Under the pieces are notes generated by a model. It made no database searches. It was not told the DNA's origin and worked only from the letters and a program-made list of their open reading frames with translations. The position numbers were made by a program, and so were the translations under genes. DNA of 64,000 nt from Pseudidiomarina woesei. Its GTDB lineage: Bacteria; Pseudomonadota; Gammaproteobacteria; Enterobacterales; Alteromonadaceae. The number at the start of each line of letters is the position of its first letter. Positions within the stretch are counted from its first letter, which is position 1. Below, piece by piece: positions 18,403-31,984 of the stretch. The DNA lies in NCBI RefSeq assembly GCF_001418345.1, contig NZ_LIPW01000002.1, forward strand, positions 186,001-250,000, in the 5' to 3' direction.

Positions 18403-19445
18403 GAATGAATTTCAACCTGGGCTTCATCACCGTTACGTGCTGCCACTGAGCCAATAACCCAAGCGTCTTCGCCATGCTCGCGCAATAGGGCTACGGCCTG
18501 TTCAGCTTGTGCTTCTGGTAGCGCCATAATCAAGCCCACGCCGCAGTTGAAGGTACGGTACATTTCTTTGGTGGTAACGTTGCCGTTGTGCTGCAACCAG
18601 TTAAACACGAGTGGCCATTCCCAGCTGCTGTCGTCAATAACGGCTTTGGCTGATTCAGGCAGTACGCGTGGAATGTTTTCCCAGAAGCCGCCGCCGGTAA
18701 TATGCGAAATAGCATGAACTTCAATCTGTTCAAGCAAAGCTAATACCGATTTCACATAAATTTTGGTGGGAGCTAGTAAGTGCTCGGCTAGCGGCTTACC
18801 GTCAAGCATTTCTTCGGTAGGGTTCACGCCGCTCACTTCAAGAATCTTACGCACCAATGAATAACCATTTGAATGCGGGCCCGATGAAGCCAAAGCAACT
18901 AATGCGTCACCTGGGGCAACTTTGCTGCCGTCAATAATTTGGTCTTTTTCAACCACGCCCACACAAAAGCCGGCAATGTCATAGTCGCCGTGTTCGTACA
19001 TACCTGGCATTTCAGCGGTTTCGCCACCAATCAGCGCACAGCCGGCTTGCACACAACCTTCGCCAATACCTGTCACAACGTCGGCGGCGACATCCACCTC
19101 AAGCTTGCCGGTAGCATAGTAGTCGAGGAAAAATAACGGCTCCGCACCTTGTACAATGAGGTCATTCACACACATGGCAACTAAGTCGATGCCTACGGTA
19201 TCGTGTTTTTTCAGGTCAATGGCTAAGCGTAACTTGGTACCTACGCCGTCAGTGCCAGAAACCAATACCGGTTGTTTGTATTTGGTTGGCAGCTCACAGA
19301 GCGCGCCAAAGCCGCCAATGCTGCCCATCACTTCTGGACGTTTTGTCCGTTTTGTTACACCTTTAATACGCTCAACAAGGGCATTGCCCGCGTCAATGTC
19401 GACACCAGCGTCTTTATAGCTTAATGAAGGTTTTTCAGTACTCAC
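18399..19445 (-). CDS. purM: Phosphoribosylformylglycinamidine cyclo-ligase
   Basis: AIR synthetase closes the imidazole ring using ATP in purine synthesis. The protein tracks E. coli PurM from [18 protein letters not shown] through [83 protein letters not shown] and [15 protein letters not shown]. The GTG at 19445 is chosen as start because GAGG lies eight bases upstream and the length (348 aa) then equals the family. A longer ATG frame from 19556 adds 37 residues with no counterpart in the family. First gene of purMN. Confidence 0.95.
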   Translation of the reverse strand: MSTEKPSLSYKDAGVDIDAGNALVERIKGVTKRTKRPEVMGSIGGFGALCELPTKYKQPVLVSGTDGVGTKLRLAIDLKKHDTVGIDLVAMCVNDLIVQGAEPLFFLDYYATGKLEVDVAADVVTGIGEGCVQAGCALIGGETAEMPGMYEHGDYDIAGFCVGVVEKDQIIDGSKVAPGDALVALASSGPHSNGYSLVRKILEVSGVNPTEEMLDGKPLAEHLLAPTKIYVKSVLALLEQIEVHAISHITGGGFWENIPRVLPESAKAVIDDSSWEWPLVFNWLQHNGNVTTKEMYRTFNCGVGLIMALPEAQAEQAVALLREHGEDAWVIGSVAARNGDEAQVEIHS

Positions 19446-19575
19446 GGAAGGATCCTCGGCTAGGGCAAAAAATTTGCGCGCTAGTTTATCACTTTCATGT
19501 GCACGGTGCGACAGGCTTGGCGTATAATAATCGCTCATTTTACTTTTCGCGTGCACGGCGCGCTTCGGTCACTTC

Positions 19576-20754
19576 ATGCAAAACGCTATGCCACCAGTTA
19601 GGCAACAACAAATGCAACAAAATAAGCAGCTTAGTATTCAGCACGTACAGCTAGTGAACGCAGAACGTGCCGATTTAGATGCGTTAGAAGCCATTGAAAC
19701 CTTAAGTTTCGTGACCGATCGCATTAGTCGTCGTAGTTTTAAGCGCTTTGTTGATCACCACATTGGTGATTTCAAAGTAGCCCGATATAACGGCCAAACT
19801 ATTGGCTACTACATTGTTTTGTATCGACAAGCGACCGAACTTGCGCGGCTTTATTCGCTAGCCGTGCACCCCGACTTTCGTCGTCGCGGAGTGGGGCGTT
19901 TGCTGCTTGATGCTGCCGAGCATGATGCCGATGAGCGCTATTGCCTATTCATGCGCTTAGAAGTAAAAACCGACAACATGGCGGCGCTAAAAATGTATCA
20001 CCATGCCGGTTACTACGACATGGAAATACGGCCTGAGTATTATGAAGACGACAGTGACGCATTGGTATTACAGAAATTACTGCCGCGCTTTGAGAAAAGT
20101 GACTTAGATAACGGCAACGCCAATTTGGTGCCATACCGAACCCAAACCACTGAATTTACCTGTGGGCCGGCAAGTTTGCTCATGGCCATGGCCTATTTTG
20201 ATATTCCCTGTCGTGACGCCCACCATGAAGAGCTTGAAATTTGGCGCGAAGCTACAACGATCTTTATGACCTCAGGCCACGGTGGCTGTGGGCCACACGG
20301 TTTAGCGCGCGCTGCGGTTAAACGCGGATTGAATGTCGAATTGCATGTGAGTGAGCCAGGCCCGTTGTTGCTAGATTCGGTACGTAGTGCGGAAAAAAAG
20401 CAAATTATGTCGCGTATTCAAGAGGCCGACATTGCTGCACTAAAACGCGCCAAGGTACCTATAATTGTGGGGGATTACTCGCTAAGCCAGCTGATCCACG
20501 ATCTGAATCAGGGTAAGCTGGTGGTTGCGCTAATTAGCACTTATGTATTTGATGAAAGCAAAGCCCCACACTGGGTGCTAATTTGCGCTGCAGATGAGCA
20601 CTACGTGTATATTAACGACCCCGACCAAGACACCTTTCCGTGGCAATCACCGGCCGATCGACAGTATTTGCCAATACCGTTAGCGACCTTTAGACGAGCG
20701 TTTGGTTTTGGTAAACGTAAGCAACGCGCGGCTGTGGTGCTTAGCCGCGCGTGA
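19576..20754 (+). CDS. GNAT acetyltransferase fused to a C39-like peptidase domain
   Basis: The 392-aa protein joins two enzymes. Residues about 22-170 form a RimI-like GNAT domain with acetyl-CoA loop FRRRGVGRLL (about 101-110) and the NMAALKMYHHAGY motif. Residues about 185-385 form a C39-like papain-fold domain (DUF3335 type) with Cys196 in TEFTCGPASLLMAM, His332 in APHWVLIC and the Asp of INDPD, an intact triad by position. No ABC transporter or double-glycine leader peptide is nearby, so it is not an ordinary bacteriocin-processing C39 protease. The family is known as a fused GNAT/C39 protein of unknown role, often near RimK-like ligases; one such ligase lies at 30433, about 10 kb away. 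The exact start is unsure, since in-frame ATGs also occur at 19588 and 19612. Confidence 0.88.
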   Translation: MQNAMPPVRQQQMQQNKQLSIQHVQLVNAERADLDALEAIETLSFVTDRISRRSFKRFVDHHIGDFKVARYNGQTIGYYIVLYRQATELARLYSLAVHPDFRRRGVGRLLLDAAEHDADERYCLFMRLEVKTDNMAALKMYHHAGYYDMEIRPEYYEDDSDALVLQKLLPRFEKSDLDNGNANLVPYRTQTTEFTCGPASLLMAMAYFDIPCRDAHHEELEIWREATTIFMTSGHGGCGPHGLARAAVKRGLNVELHVSEPGPLLLDSVRSAEKKQIMSRIQEADIAALKRAKVPIIVGDYSLSQLIHDLNQGKLVVALISTYVFDESKAPHWVLICAADEHYVYINDPDQDTFPWQSPADRQYLPIPLATFRRAFGFGKRKQRAAVVLSRA

Positions 20755-20783
20755 TCTCTGCTTGGTAATGAAGTGCGGTTAAC

Positions 20784-21632
20784 TTATGACTTAACTTGTT
20801 TTTTGCGTTTTTTAACGGTTGCGCTTTTTAACTCTAAGCTGTCATCAAGTGGTAAAGAAATTAAACCAGCACCTGAGCGTAAGGTCACTCGATCGTCGCT
20901 GCGCTCTAGCACCTTGCCGTTAATTTCAAACACAATGCGAGGTGATAAAAAGGTCGACTCAATAAGTACATGCTCAAGCTCAGTATACTTACCTGTGCGA
21001 TCATTTACGTAAAGCGCGACAATATCGTCAAAGCTTTGTTCAATAGCCTCATGAATTTGTGTGTGCTCCTCATCACTGAGGCCGTCAGCGATGTCGTCAA
21101 TGGGTAAATGCAAAGAAGTTTGGTGCGTATAACGACCATTCCAAACCGTGCCATCTTGCTGTGGCACTTCAACAATTAACGCGGTGCCCATACGCAACAT
21201 TTCATCTTCGTCACGTACCACCATCACAAAAGGGTGAAAGCGTACGTTAGATGTTTCATCGTAGCTAACTGCTTGATTGGCTGCTGCCTGACCGAACATA
21301 ACCCCTACCGGCAATGGTAACTTGCCGTATAGCTTTTCAACGTCAGCGTCGGTTTCGGCTTGAATCATACTAATGTTTGCTAATACACCTAATGGCCCAA
21401 AAGCGACACCGACGGCCACGCCACCACCGCCAAAATTCTGTACGTAGGTAATGTCTTTGGCTTCGTCTAAGTGCACTTGGACGTGGCTACTGGCTTTAAT
21501 GGCCGGATTTTCAAACAGTTTGTAGTTTAGGGCTTGCTCTGCGTTCGCAGCAGGGGCTGGCGTTTGAAAGTGTGGGGCTGCACTACAGCCTGTTAGAAAT
21601 ATAACGCAACTAATGAATAAAAATTTGCGCAC
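20784..21632 (-). CDS. Putative lipoprotein of unknown function
   Basis: The 282-aa precursor begins MRKFLFISCVIFLTGCSAA, a clear lipoprotein signal with Cys16 in LTGC. A Gly-rich hydrophobic stretch (GGGGVAVGVAFGPLGVL) lies near residue 70. The rest is a mixed alpha/beta domain with acidic stretches, ending in a Lys-rich tail (SATVKKRKKQVKS). No family was recognised. It is convergent with the GNAT/C39 gene (29 bp between stops) and divergent from the S8 protease gene across 265 bp, so it is probably a single-gene transcript. Outer-membrane anchoring is likely, as residue +2 after Cys is Ser and not Asp. Confidence 0.75.
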   Translation of the reverse strand: MRKFLFISCVIFLTGCSAAPHFQTPAPAANAEQALNYKLFENPAIKASSHVQVHLDEAKDITYVQNFGGGGVAVGVAFGPLGVLANISMIQAETDADVEKLYGKLPLPVGVMFGQAAANQAVSYDETSNVRFHPFVMVVRDEDEMLRMGTALIVEVPQQDGTVWNGRYTHQTSLHLPIDDIADGLSDEEHTQIHEAIEQSFDDIVALYVNDRTGKYTELEHVLIESTFLSPRIVFEINGKVLERSDDRVTLRSGAGLISLPLDDSLELKSATVKKRKKQVKS

Positions 21633-21897
21633 AAGGTTGTCCTGTATTTTTGTTGTTATTAAGGGCGAATAGAATAAGAGAAGTGACAGATGCGACGCAA
21701 TATGACGCAGTAAAAAAAACCAACAAAATTTACTTTTACTTTACTTATTAAGTGTTTAGATAGTTTGTTTGAGCTGATAGCTTAAAGTCGTTGCTGAAAA
21801 TATAAGCAGTAACACCAACGCGCAGCCGAACGTTGTATCCCGCCGCTGTTAAGCAAAGGCTATAAATGCCACACATAATAAAAAGAGAAGAATATCC

Positions 21898-23826
21898 ATG
21901 AAAAAACTGTCATTTTTAACGCTGTCGGCGCTCGCCGTTTCAGTGTCAGCCGCTGTCGCTCAGCCTCCAGAGCACAGCAATGCCAAACCCTTGCAAACGG
22001 CTCAAGCCGAAGTAACTGGCCCACAACGCTACATTATTAAATTTAAAGAAAACAGCAAAGCGGTACAAAAGTCTGGTAATCGTGGTCGTTCAGAGTTGGC
22101 GCTAGCACATGCGAAATCAATGGTCGAGCAGGCCGGTGGCCAAGTAAAACTGAGCATGCGTCACAATTTGGCGGTGGCCGCTGAGTTAACGCCCCAGCAA
22201 AAAAAGCGGTTAGAAAACAACCCGAACATTGCCTACGTTGAAGTGGATCAGCCTCGTCGACTCATGGCTCAAACCGTGCCTTACGGCATTAACATGGTGC
22301 AAGCCAACCAAGTAGATGACAGCGTGGCCTCAGCCGCTGCCGGTGGTAAAAAAATCTGTGTGATTGACTCAGGTTTAGACCTGCCACACGAAGACATGGG
22401 CACCCGGTTCGGCACCATTAATGGCACTAACAATAGCGGTACCGGGAATTGGTACGACGAAGGCGGCCCGCACGGCACCCATGTGGCCGGCACCATTGCT
22501 GCACTTAATAACGGTTTAGGCGTACGTGGCGTGATTGGTAGCGACCCTAGCATGCATATTGTCAAAGTGTTTAACGCTAGTGGGTGGGGCTACTCATCGT
22601 CATTGGTTGCCGCCATTGAAACCTGTGCCGACAACGGTGCAGACGTGGTAAATATGAGCTTAGGTGGCAGTGGTTCAAGCCAAACCGAAGCCAATGCCAT
22701 GCAGAATTTGTATAACCAAGGTGTGTTATTGATTGCTGCAGCCGGTAACGACGGTTCAGCCTATAGCTCCACTGACGCAATGTCTTATCCTGCTTCTTAC
22801 AATGCGGTAATGTCGGTTGCTGCAGTAGATAGCAACAAAGGCTTGGCATCGTTTTCACAGAAAAACAGCCAAGTAGAAATTGCTGCCCCAGGTGTGAACG
22901 TATTATCTACATACCCAGAAGGCACCGGTAGCCAAGGCAACTATGGCAACATGAGCGGCACGTCAATGGCATCGCCACACGTGGCCGGTGTAGCCGCCTT
23001 GGTTTGGTCACATTACCCTAGTTGTAGCGCAGCTCAAATTCGTGGTGCATTGAATGCGTCGGCTGAAGACTTAGGCTCAGCAGGCCGAGACGTGCGCTTT
23101 GGTTATGGCTTGGTGCAAGCCAAAGACGCCATTGATTACCTTGCTGCCAACGGCTGTGACGGCTCTGGTGGCGGCGGTACTGAACCTCCCGCCAATAACG
23201 AATTAACCAATGGGCAAACGGTTTCTGGTTTAGCAGCAACCACTGGTGATGCCCTGTATTACACGTTAAACGTACCAGCCGGTGCAACCGACTTAAGCTT
23301 TAGCATGAATGGTGGCTCGGGCGACGCGGACTTGTATGTGCGTTTTGGCTCCCAGCCAACCACCTCTACCTATGACTGCCGTCCATACCGTACCGGTAAC
23401 ACAGAAACCTGTACCATCTCAAATGTGCAAGCCGGTACTTACCACGTTATGGTTCGCGCTTATTCAAGTTTTTCAAACGTGAACTTAACTGGAGCGTACA
23501 CGGAAGCAAGCTCTGGTGGCGGCGAGGGTGGCTCTGCTACGGCTACTGACCTTTCTGGCGCCACCGGCTCATGGTCTCATTACTATGTTGACTTACCTGC
23601 CGGTATGACGACATTAAACGTGACTATGTCTGGCGGTAGCGGCGATGCGGATCTGTATGTACGCCAAGGCTCACAGCCAACCGAGTCTAGCTACAACTGT
23701 CGTCCGTACCGCTCTGGTAACAACGAAAGCTGCAGCATTGATAACCCTAGCAGCGGCCGTTGGTACATCAGCCTACAAGGCTACCAAGCCTATTCAGGTG
23801 TTGATTTGCTCGTTGAATGGCAATAA
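21898..23826 (+). CDS. Secreted subtilisin-family (S8) serine protease with two PPC domains
   Basis: This 642-aa preproenzyme has a signal peptide (about 1-21) and an I9 inhibitor propeptide (about 43-121, RYIIKFKENSK to NIAYVEVDQ). The peptidase S8 domain has Asp157 in VIDSGLDLPH, His192 in GPHGTHVAG and Ser356 in GTSMASPHVAG. A Gly-rich linker leads to two C-terminal PPC domains (about 430-530 and 548-642), each with the SGGSGDADLYVR-type core. The PPC domains are usually cleaved off after outer-membrane passage. The architecture matches extracellular alkaline proteases of marine Alteromonadales, made to degrade environmental protein. A 265-bp upstream region contains AT-rich sequence and AAAAGAGAAG as ribosome-binding site. 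A strong hairpin follows the stop. Confidence 0.96.
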   Translation: MKKLSFLTLSALAVSVSAAVAQPPEHSNAKPLQTAQAEVTGPQRYIIKFKENSKAVQKSGNRGRSELALAHAKSMVEQAGGQVKLSMRHNLAVAAELTPQQKKRLENNPNIAYVEVDQPRRLMAQTVPYGINMVQANQVDDSVASAAAGGKKICVIDSGLDLPHEDMGTRFGTINGTNNSGTGNWYDEGGPHGTHVAGTIAALNNGLGVRGVIGSDPSMHIVKVFNASGWGYSSSLVAAIETCADNGADVVNMSLGGSGSSQTEANAMQNLYNQGVLLIAAAGNDGSAYSSTDAMSYPASYNAVMSVAAVDSNKGLASFSQKNSQVEIAAPGVNVLSTYPEGTGSQGNYGNMSGTSMASPHVAGVAALVWSHYPSCSAAQIRGALNASAEDLGSAGRDVRFGYGLVQAKDAIDYLAANGCDGSGGGGTEPPANNELTNGQTVSGLAATTGDALYYTLNVPAGATDLSFSMNGGSGDADLYVRFGSQPTTSTYDCRPYRTGNTETCTISNVQAGTYHVMVRAYSSFSNVNLTGAYTEASSGGGEGGSATATDLSGATGSWSHYYVDLPAGMTTLNVTMSGGSGDADLYVRQGSQPTESSYNCRPYRSGNNESCSIDNPSSGRWYISLQGYQAYSGVDLLVEWQ

Positions 23827-23838
23827 CGTTGACTATTT

Positions 23839-23870
23839 GCGCTGTCAGCACTTGAAATAGCTGACAGCGC
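23839..23870. terminator. Hairpin after the S8 protease gene
   Basis: A perfect 11-bp inverted repeat (GCGCTGTCAGC / GCTGACAGCGC, 10-base loop) begins 12 bases after the protease stop. It lacks a downstream T run, so it may act as an mRNA-stabilising or Rho-assisted end. It separates the protease gene from ssrA. Confidence 0.6.
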
Positions 23871-23906
23871 CGCCATATAAGTGTAGACTTTAAAACGTTA
23901 ACCTTA

Positions 23907-24266
23907 GGGGCTGATTTGGATTCGACGGAATACACGAAACCCAAGGTGCATGCCGAGGTGAGGCTGGCCTCGTAAAAAGCCTCAACTTAATAGTTGCAAA
24001 CGACGACAACTACGCTTTAGCGGCTTAATAACCCGCTGAGTCCGACCCCTAGCGCTTTGTCTGTGAGACTAGGATCAGTCGGTTCACCCCAAAGCAGACT
24101 CGCGTGGAGGCTTCGCCCGTAGCCAAAGCGTTAAAACCAATCGGGATCGTCACCTTAAGTAGCCTGTCTGTCGGCGACTTGGTGATTAACTAAAAGACTG
24201 ACTAAGCATGTAGGACCGAGGATGTAGGTATTACGGACGCGGGTTCAACTCCCGCCAGCTCCACCA
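23907..24266 (+). ncRNA. ssrA: Transfer-messenger RNA (tmRNA)
   Basis: The 360-nt RNA rescues stalled ribosomes by trans-translation together with SmpB. The 5' end GGGGCTGATTTGGATTCGAC and the 3' end ending CCAGCTCCACCA form the tRNA-like acceptor, with GGGTTCAACTCCCG as the T arm. The resume codon is GCA at 23996, and the reading frame encodes ANDDNYALAA followed by TAA at 24026, so the full tag is A-ANDDNYALAA. This differs from the E. coli ANDENYALAA tag only by Asp for Glu. The sequence follows the E. coli tmRNA closely at both ends and around the tag. CCA is genome-encoded. A terminator follows within ten bases. Confidence 0.98.
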
Positions 24267-24272
24267 ATACCA

Positions 24273-24302
24273 GAAGGCCGCTTTCATAAGCGGCCTTTTT
24301 TT
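24273..24302 (+). terminator. Rho-independent terminator of ssrA
   Basis: AAGGCCGCTT and AAGCGGCCTT pair around a TCAT loop and are followed by a T run (24296-24302), starting seven bases after the CCA end of tmRNA. Confidence 0.93.
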
Positions 24303-24385
24303 GCGACGGAAAAAGCGACGCTTGAGCACATTAGCTGCCTGTGTTAGCTTTATCGGGTTGATTTATCAAACAAAGGTTACTGCGG

Positions 24386-24709
24386 TTGTCTAAGACGATT
24401 TGGTCGCTAATCATTATAATTTTACTGCACAGTTTTTTTACCTGTGCGGTTGCGGCTGGGCACGTGGAAGATAGTGAACACACGTTTGATTATGCACTTC
24501 AACAGCACGTGCACAATGATCATCAACCCAGTTCTTCAGACACAATTGACCCTAATCATGAGCATCAATTTCATGCGCATGTGAGTTGCCTAACGGGTTA
24601 TTCAATTGTTTCTAAAGCAATACCATGTCAAAGCATTGCCATTGCGCATGTTTCATCCTTTTTTGACAGCAACGATAAGCAACCTCCAACACCTCCGCCA
24701 AACGCTTAA
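24386..24709 (+). CDS. Small His-rich exported protein heading the metal-efflux operon
   Basis: The 107-aa frame begins with a hydrophobic signal (about 1-24, WSLIIIILLHSFFTCAVAAG) followed by a His-, Asp- and Ser-rich segment (HVEDSEHTF, QQHVHNDHQ, DPNHEHQFHAHVSC) and a Pro-rich tail. No ATG is available; TTG at 24386 (AAAGG nine bases upstream) or CTG at 24380 must be the start, because an in-frame stop lies at 24359. Composition suggests periplasmic binding of Zn, Co, Cd or similar ions. It precedes czcC by 52 bp on the same strand. Small His-rich proteins are common ahead of CzcCBA-type systems; this is inference from composition and place. Confidence 0.7.
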   Translation: MSKTIWSLIIIILLHSFFTCAVAAGHVEDSEHTFDYALQQHVHNDHQPSSSDTIDPNHEHQFHAHVSCLTGYSIVSKAIPCQSIAIAHVSSFFDSNDKQPPTPPPNA

Positions 24710-24761
24710 TCTTCACGTTAAAAATCGTGCGTAAGCACATTATTCTACGATGGAGATGATC

Positions 24762-26005
24762 ATGAAGTTAATTTATTTTGTGATTGCTGGTCTTGTGGGT
24801 GGCATTTGTTTCCCATGTTCAGCAATTGCCAATGAGTTGACCCTGCGCGAAGCGTTTGAAAAAACTTTGCGGGGCAACCCGACTTTACAAAAGTACCCGT
24901 ATCAGCAACGCATGGTAGAGGCAGATAAACTGCAAGCGGCGCTGCGGCCGAACCCAACAATTGGACTTGAGCTGGAGAACGTTGCCGGTAGCGGTAATAG
25001 CCAAGGTTTGGAGCATGCGGAAGCGACTTTATCGTTTAGCCAGCTGATTGAGCTCGGTGGCAAACAAGAGCAGCGAATTGAGTTAGTGTCAGCACACGCA
25101 AGCCAATTAGAAGCCGAGTTCGGTTATGCCAAAATTGAAATGTTGGCCGAAACTGCGCGCCGCTTTTATGACGTTGTGCGATTGCAAAACTTGGCAAAAT
25201 GGAATTTTCAGCAGCGTGAGCGGCTTGAAAAAGCGCAGAAAACGGCACAACAACGCGTTGATTCGGGAGCGGTTCCACCATCTGAAGTAACGCGAGTTTT
25301 GTTGCAACAGCGCCAGGTTGTCGCTCGTTCACAAGAGCTGGCAGGCCAACTTAAAGAAGCAAACGCTCATTTGAGTGCAATGTGGGCGGGTGAGCCTAAA
25401 TTCACTGGCGTAATCGGTGAGTTTCAATCCGCTATTGAGATACCTTCTCAAGCTGAAGTTGAACGAGCCGTAAACCAAGCACCTGAATTACTCCGGCTGC
25501 TAGACTCAGAGCGTTTGCTTAGCGCGAAAGCCGAATCGATAAAGGCGAGTGCGTCGGCCGATCTCAGCTTAGGTTTAGGTGTTCGTTTTAACAATCAATC
25601 AAATGATACGAGCTTAGTGTTCCAAGCGTCGATGCCACTGCAGCTATCGAATCCAAGTGAGGGAAGTATTCAAGCAAATAGGACTGAACGGGAATTAAAT
25701 CTCGATCAACAGCGATTGGTTCGCCAGCAATTGAATGTATATGCGAGCGCTTTGTTAGCTCGTATACAAACAAATTTTCGCTACTTAAAAACCATTCAAT
25801 CCGACCTATTGCCTCTTGCTGAGCAATTAGAACAAGAGACGAAAGAGGGGTATGCGAAAGGAATTAATAGCCTATTGGTGATACTCGATGCTCAGCACGA
25901 ACTTGCGCAACTGGAGTATCAGTTAATTGAACGCCGCAGCGCTATTTACCACGATATTCTCGAACTCGAACGAATGACGGGTCAATCATTTTTGGAATCT
26001 AAATT

Positions 26006-26009
<4 letters not shown>
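24762..26009 (+). CDS. czcC: Outer-membrane factor of heavy-metal RND efflux (CzcC/CusC-like TolC family)
   Basis: This 415-aa exported protein has a signal peptide (about 1-22, ending IANELTLREA). Two OEP repeats follow with long coiled-coil stretches: LRPNPTIGLELENVAG, FSQLIELGGKQEQRIELVSAH, QRVDSGAVPPSEVTRVLLQQRQV in the first half, and EGYAKGINSLLVILDAQHELAQLEY in the second. It forms the trimeric channel that docks to the RND pump. The ATG at 24762 has GGAG six bases upstream and is chosen over the ATG at 24750. The stop overlaps the czcB start by four bases, showing tight coupling. Confidence 0.9.
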
Positions 26010-30381
<4,372 letters not shown>

Positions 30382-30395
30382 GCTAGTAACGTATT

Positions 30396-30421
30396 AAGTT
30401 GGGCTTAATCGCCCAACTTTC
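30396..30421. terminator. Bidirectional terminator between czcA and the RimK-like gene
   Basis: A perfect 9-bp stem (AAGTTGGGC / GCCCAACTT) with loop TTAATC lies between the convergent stops at 30381 and 30433. Short T or A stretches on both sides suit termination from either direction. Confidence 0.8.
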
Positions 30422-30432
30422 AATGGTGGAAT

Positions 30433-31365
30433 TCATGCGCGAGCTAGGCTGATCAGGTAGTCGGCTAGGGCACCCATGCCCGTCGCTGCAACACCGGCGC
30501 GCTGTTCAGCTGCTTGGTTGTAATTGGTGTTGGTGTTGACGTCGTACACAAATAGTTCGCCCGCAGCATCTTCTATAAACTCAATGCCAGCTACGTCTAT
30601 TTGGTTTGCTTCTAAAAAGCCTTCAAGCTTGCCAATTATGTCGTGGTTATCAAAGCGTTCGGTAATCGAAAACTTGTGCGCTTGCTCGCCGGTTGGGCAG
30701 AATTGCTCTTCTATGGAGCAGTTATCCGCAGGGCATAGTTCAAATCCGTCTTCGGTGTTCACTTGTACCGTGTACAAAAATTTGCGGCCAATAAATTCGG
30801 CGCGGGTAATAAACGGCTGTTGGGGCTGAATGTATTCTTGTAACAGCCAAATACCGTCTAGCGGCTCGTCAATGTCAGTTCGCGCAAGGTACTTTTGCAG
30901 AGGTTCAATCGACTCAAAACGCTGTACGCCCAAACCCTTACCACCGCGGTTTGGTTTTAAAATAAGCGGCCATTGGTTGAATGCTTGTGCTGCTTCAAGA
31001 ATATGTTGTTTGCCAACTACGGCGTGTGTTCGCGGCACTTGAAGCCCGGCGCGTTGCAAAGCTGCATACTGCGATAATTTGCACACCTCGAAGGCAAGTA
31101 CTTTGGTGTTATTCACAACGGTGCGGTCAAAGCTTTCCAGCCGTGTCAGCACAGCGCGGGTTAACTCAGGGGCAAAGCGATGGCCGCGGGTATGTGACGA
31201 TGCGCTCATGCGGTTGTAATAAACGGCGTCTGCTGGGGCTTCATCAAAAGCAACAGCGCCGGTATCTAAAAACCATTCAATGGCGGTAACGCCGCGCTTG
31301 GCAAATTCAGCTCGCAGCGGCACTAACCACTCGTCGTTTTCGTGCAGTACAACTATGTCGCGCAT
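30433..31365 (-). CDS. RimK-like ATP-grasp ligase
   Basis: This 310-aa protein has a central ATP-grasp fold. LILKPNRGGKGLGVQRFES forms the ATP-binding Lys and Gly-rich loop (about residues 135-153), DGIWLLQEYIQP the hinge, ITRAEFIGRKFLYTVQV a following strand, and AGIEFIEDAAGELFVYDVNTNTNY supplies the Mg-binding Glu/Asn at the C-terminus. RimK relatives add amino acids (often glutamate) to a carboxylate of a protein or small molecule. The substrate here is unknown, and several ATP-grasp subfamilies share this layout. It is monocistronic by position, with an AT-rich upstream region at 31366-31480. Confidence 0.85.
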   Translation of the reverse strand: MRDIVVLHENDEWLVPLRAEFAKRGVTAIEWFLDTGAVAFDEAPADAVYYNRMSASSHTRGHRFAPELTRAVLTRLESFDRTVVNNTKVLAFEVCKLSQYAALQRAGLQVPRTHAVVGKQHILEAAQAFNQWPLILKPNRGGKGLGVQRFESIEPLQKYLARTDIDEPLDGIWLLQEYIQPQQPFITRAEFIGRKFLYTVQVNTEDGFELCPADNCSIEEQFCPTGEQAHKFSITERFDNHDIIGKLEGFLEANQIDVAGIEFIEDAAGELFVYDVNTNTNYNQAAEQRAGVAATGMGALADYLISLARA

Positions 31366-31483
31366 TTGGCTCCCGTGAACATTCTTTGGTTACATTTTGA
31401 TGTGTATATTACAGTCTATAATTGGGAAAACGATCAATTCGAAAAAGCTATAAGTCAGACCTGAAGATTCTACCTTAAGTGGG

Positions 31484-31984
31484 CTACCCAACACGAAAAC
31501 GCAGAACCTGTTCACCATCAACAACAACGTCAGAATGTAACACACCGCCGCTGGCCACAATAAGTGCGCGCGAGGCTGAATTATGGGCATGACAGTGAAT
31601 ATGCACGCAGTTATTGCCCAAGCGGCGAGCTTCGGCAATGCTTAACTGCATCAGGTGAACGCCCAAGCCGTGGCCACGTGCGCTAGGGCGAATACTGAGG
31701 CCAATATGGCCACCGCAGTGCTCTATTTGAGCATTTAAGAAGTGCCGAACGTTGGTGCAGCCAACAATTTCGCCATCTCGAATCAGCCAAAACGTCGAGC
31801 TTGGCACATAGCCTTGTGGAATATCCTCACCCAGACGAAATGCTGCAATTCGCGCCAACATGGCTGGAAAATCACTGTGCTCAAAGTCTAACGGAAAAGG
31901 GTAGCGCTCTTCGTCGCCAAGCTCCGCAATATAGCTTAAATAACTGGCCTGGTAGTCGGCACTCGGCACAACAAGTTGCAGCAT
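31484..31984 (-). CDS. GNAT-family N-acetyltransferase
   Basis: With the ATG at 31984 the protein has 166 aa and one GNAT domain. VGCTNVRHFLNAQIEHCGGHIGLSIRPSARGHGLGVHLMQL contains the acetyl-CoA pyrophosphate loop (RGHGLG), followed by VHIHCHAHNSASRALIVASGG for motif B. It resembles the YjdJ/RimJ-like single-domain acetyltransferases whose substrate is unknown. The start is set by the TAATG junction, where the upstream gene's stop and this ATG share one base, implying coupled translation. A longer frame to 32029 would read into the upstream gene. Confidence 0.85.
   Translation of the reverse strand: MLQLVVPSADYQASYLSYIAELGDEERYPFPLDFEHSDFPAMLARIAAFRLGEDIPQGYVPSSTFWLIRDGEIVGCTNVRHFLNAQIEHCGGHIGLSIRPSARGHGLGVHLMQLSIAEARRLGNNCVHIHCHAHNSASRALIVASGGVLHSDVVVDGEQVLRFRVG

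Noticed and set aside
19464-19477. PurR-like palindrome upstream of purM (GCAAA...TTTGC)
   Set aside because: The half-sites are spaced one base too far apart compared with the PurR operator, and A/T runs make chance likely.
19446-19556. N-terminal extension of PurM by 37 residues
   Set aside because: Absent from the family; the GTG at 19445 has GAGG at proper spacing.
20724-20752. 10-bp inverted repeat at the end of the GNAT/C39 gene as terminator
   Set aside because: It lies in the last codons and is followed by no T run in either direction; termination cannot be supported.
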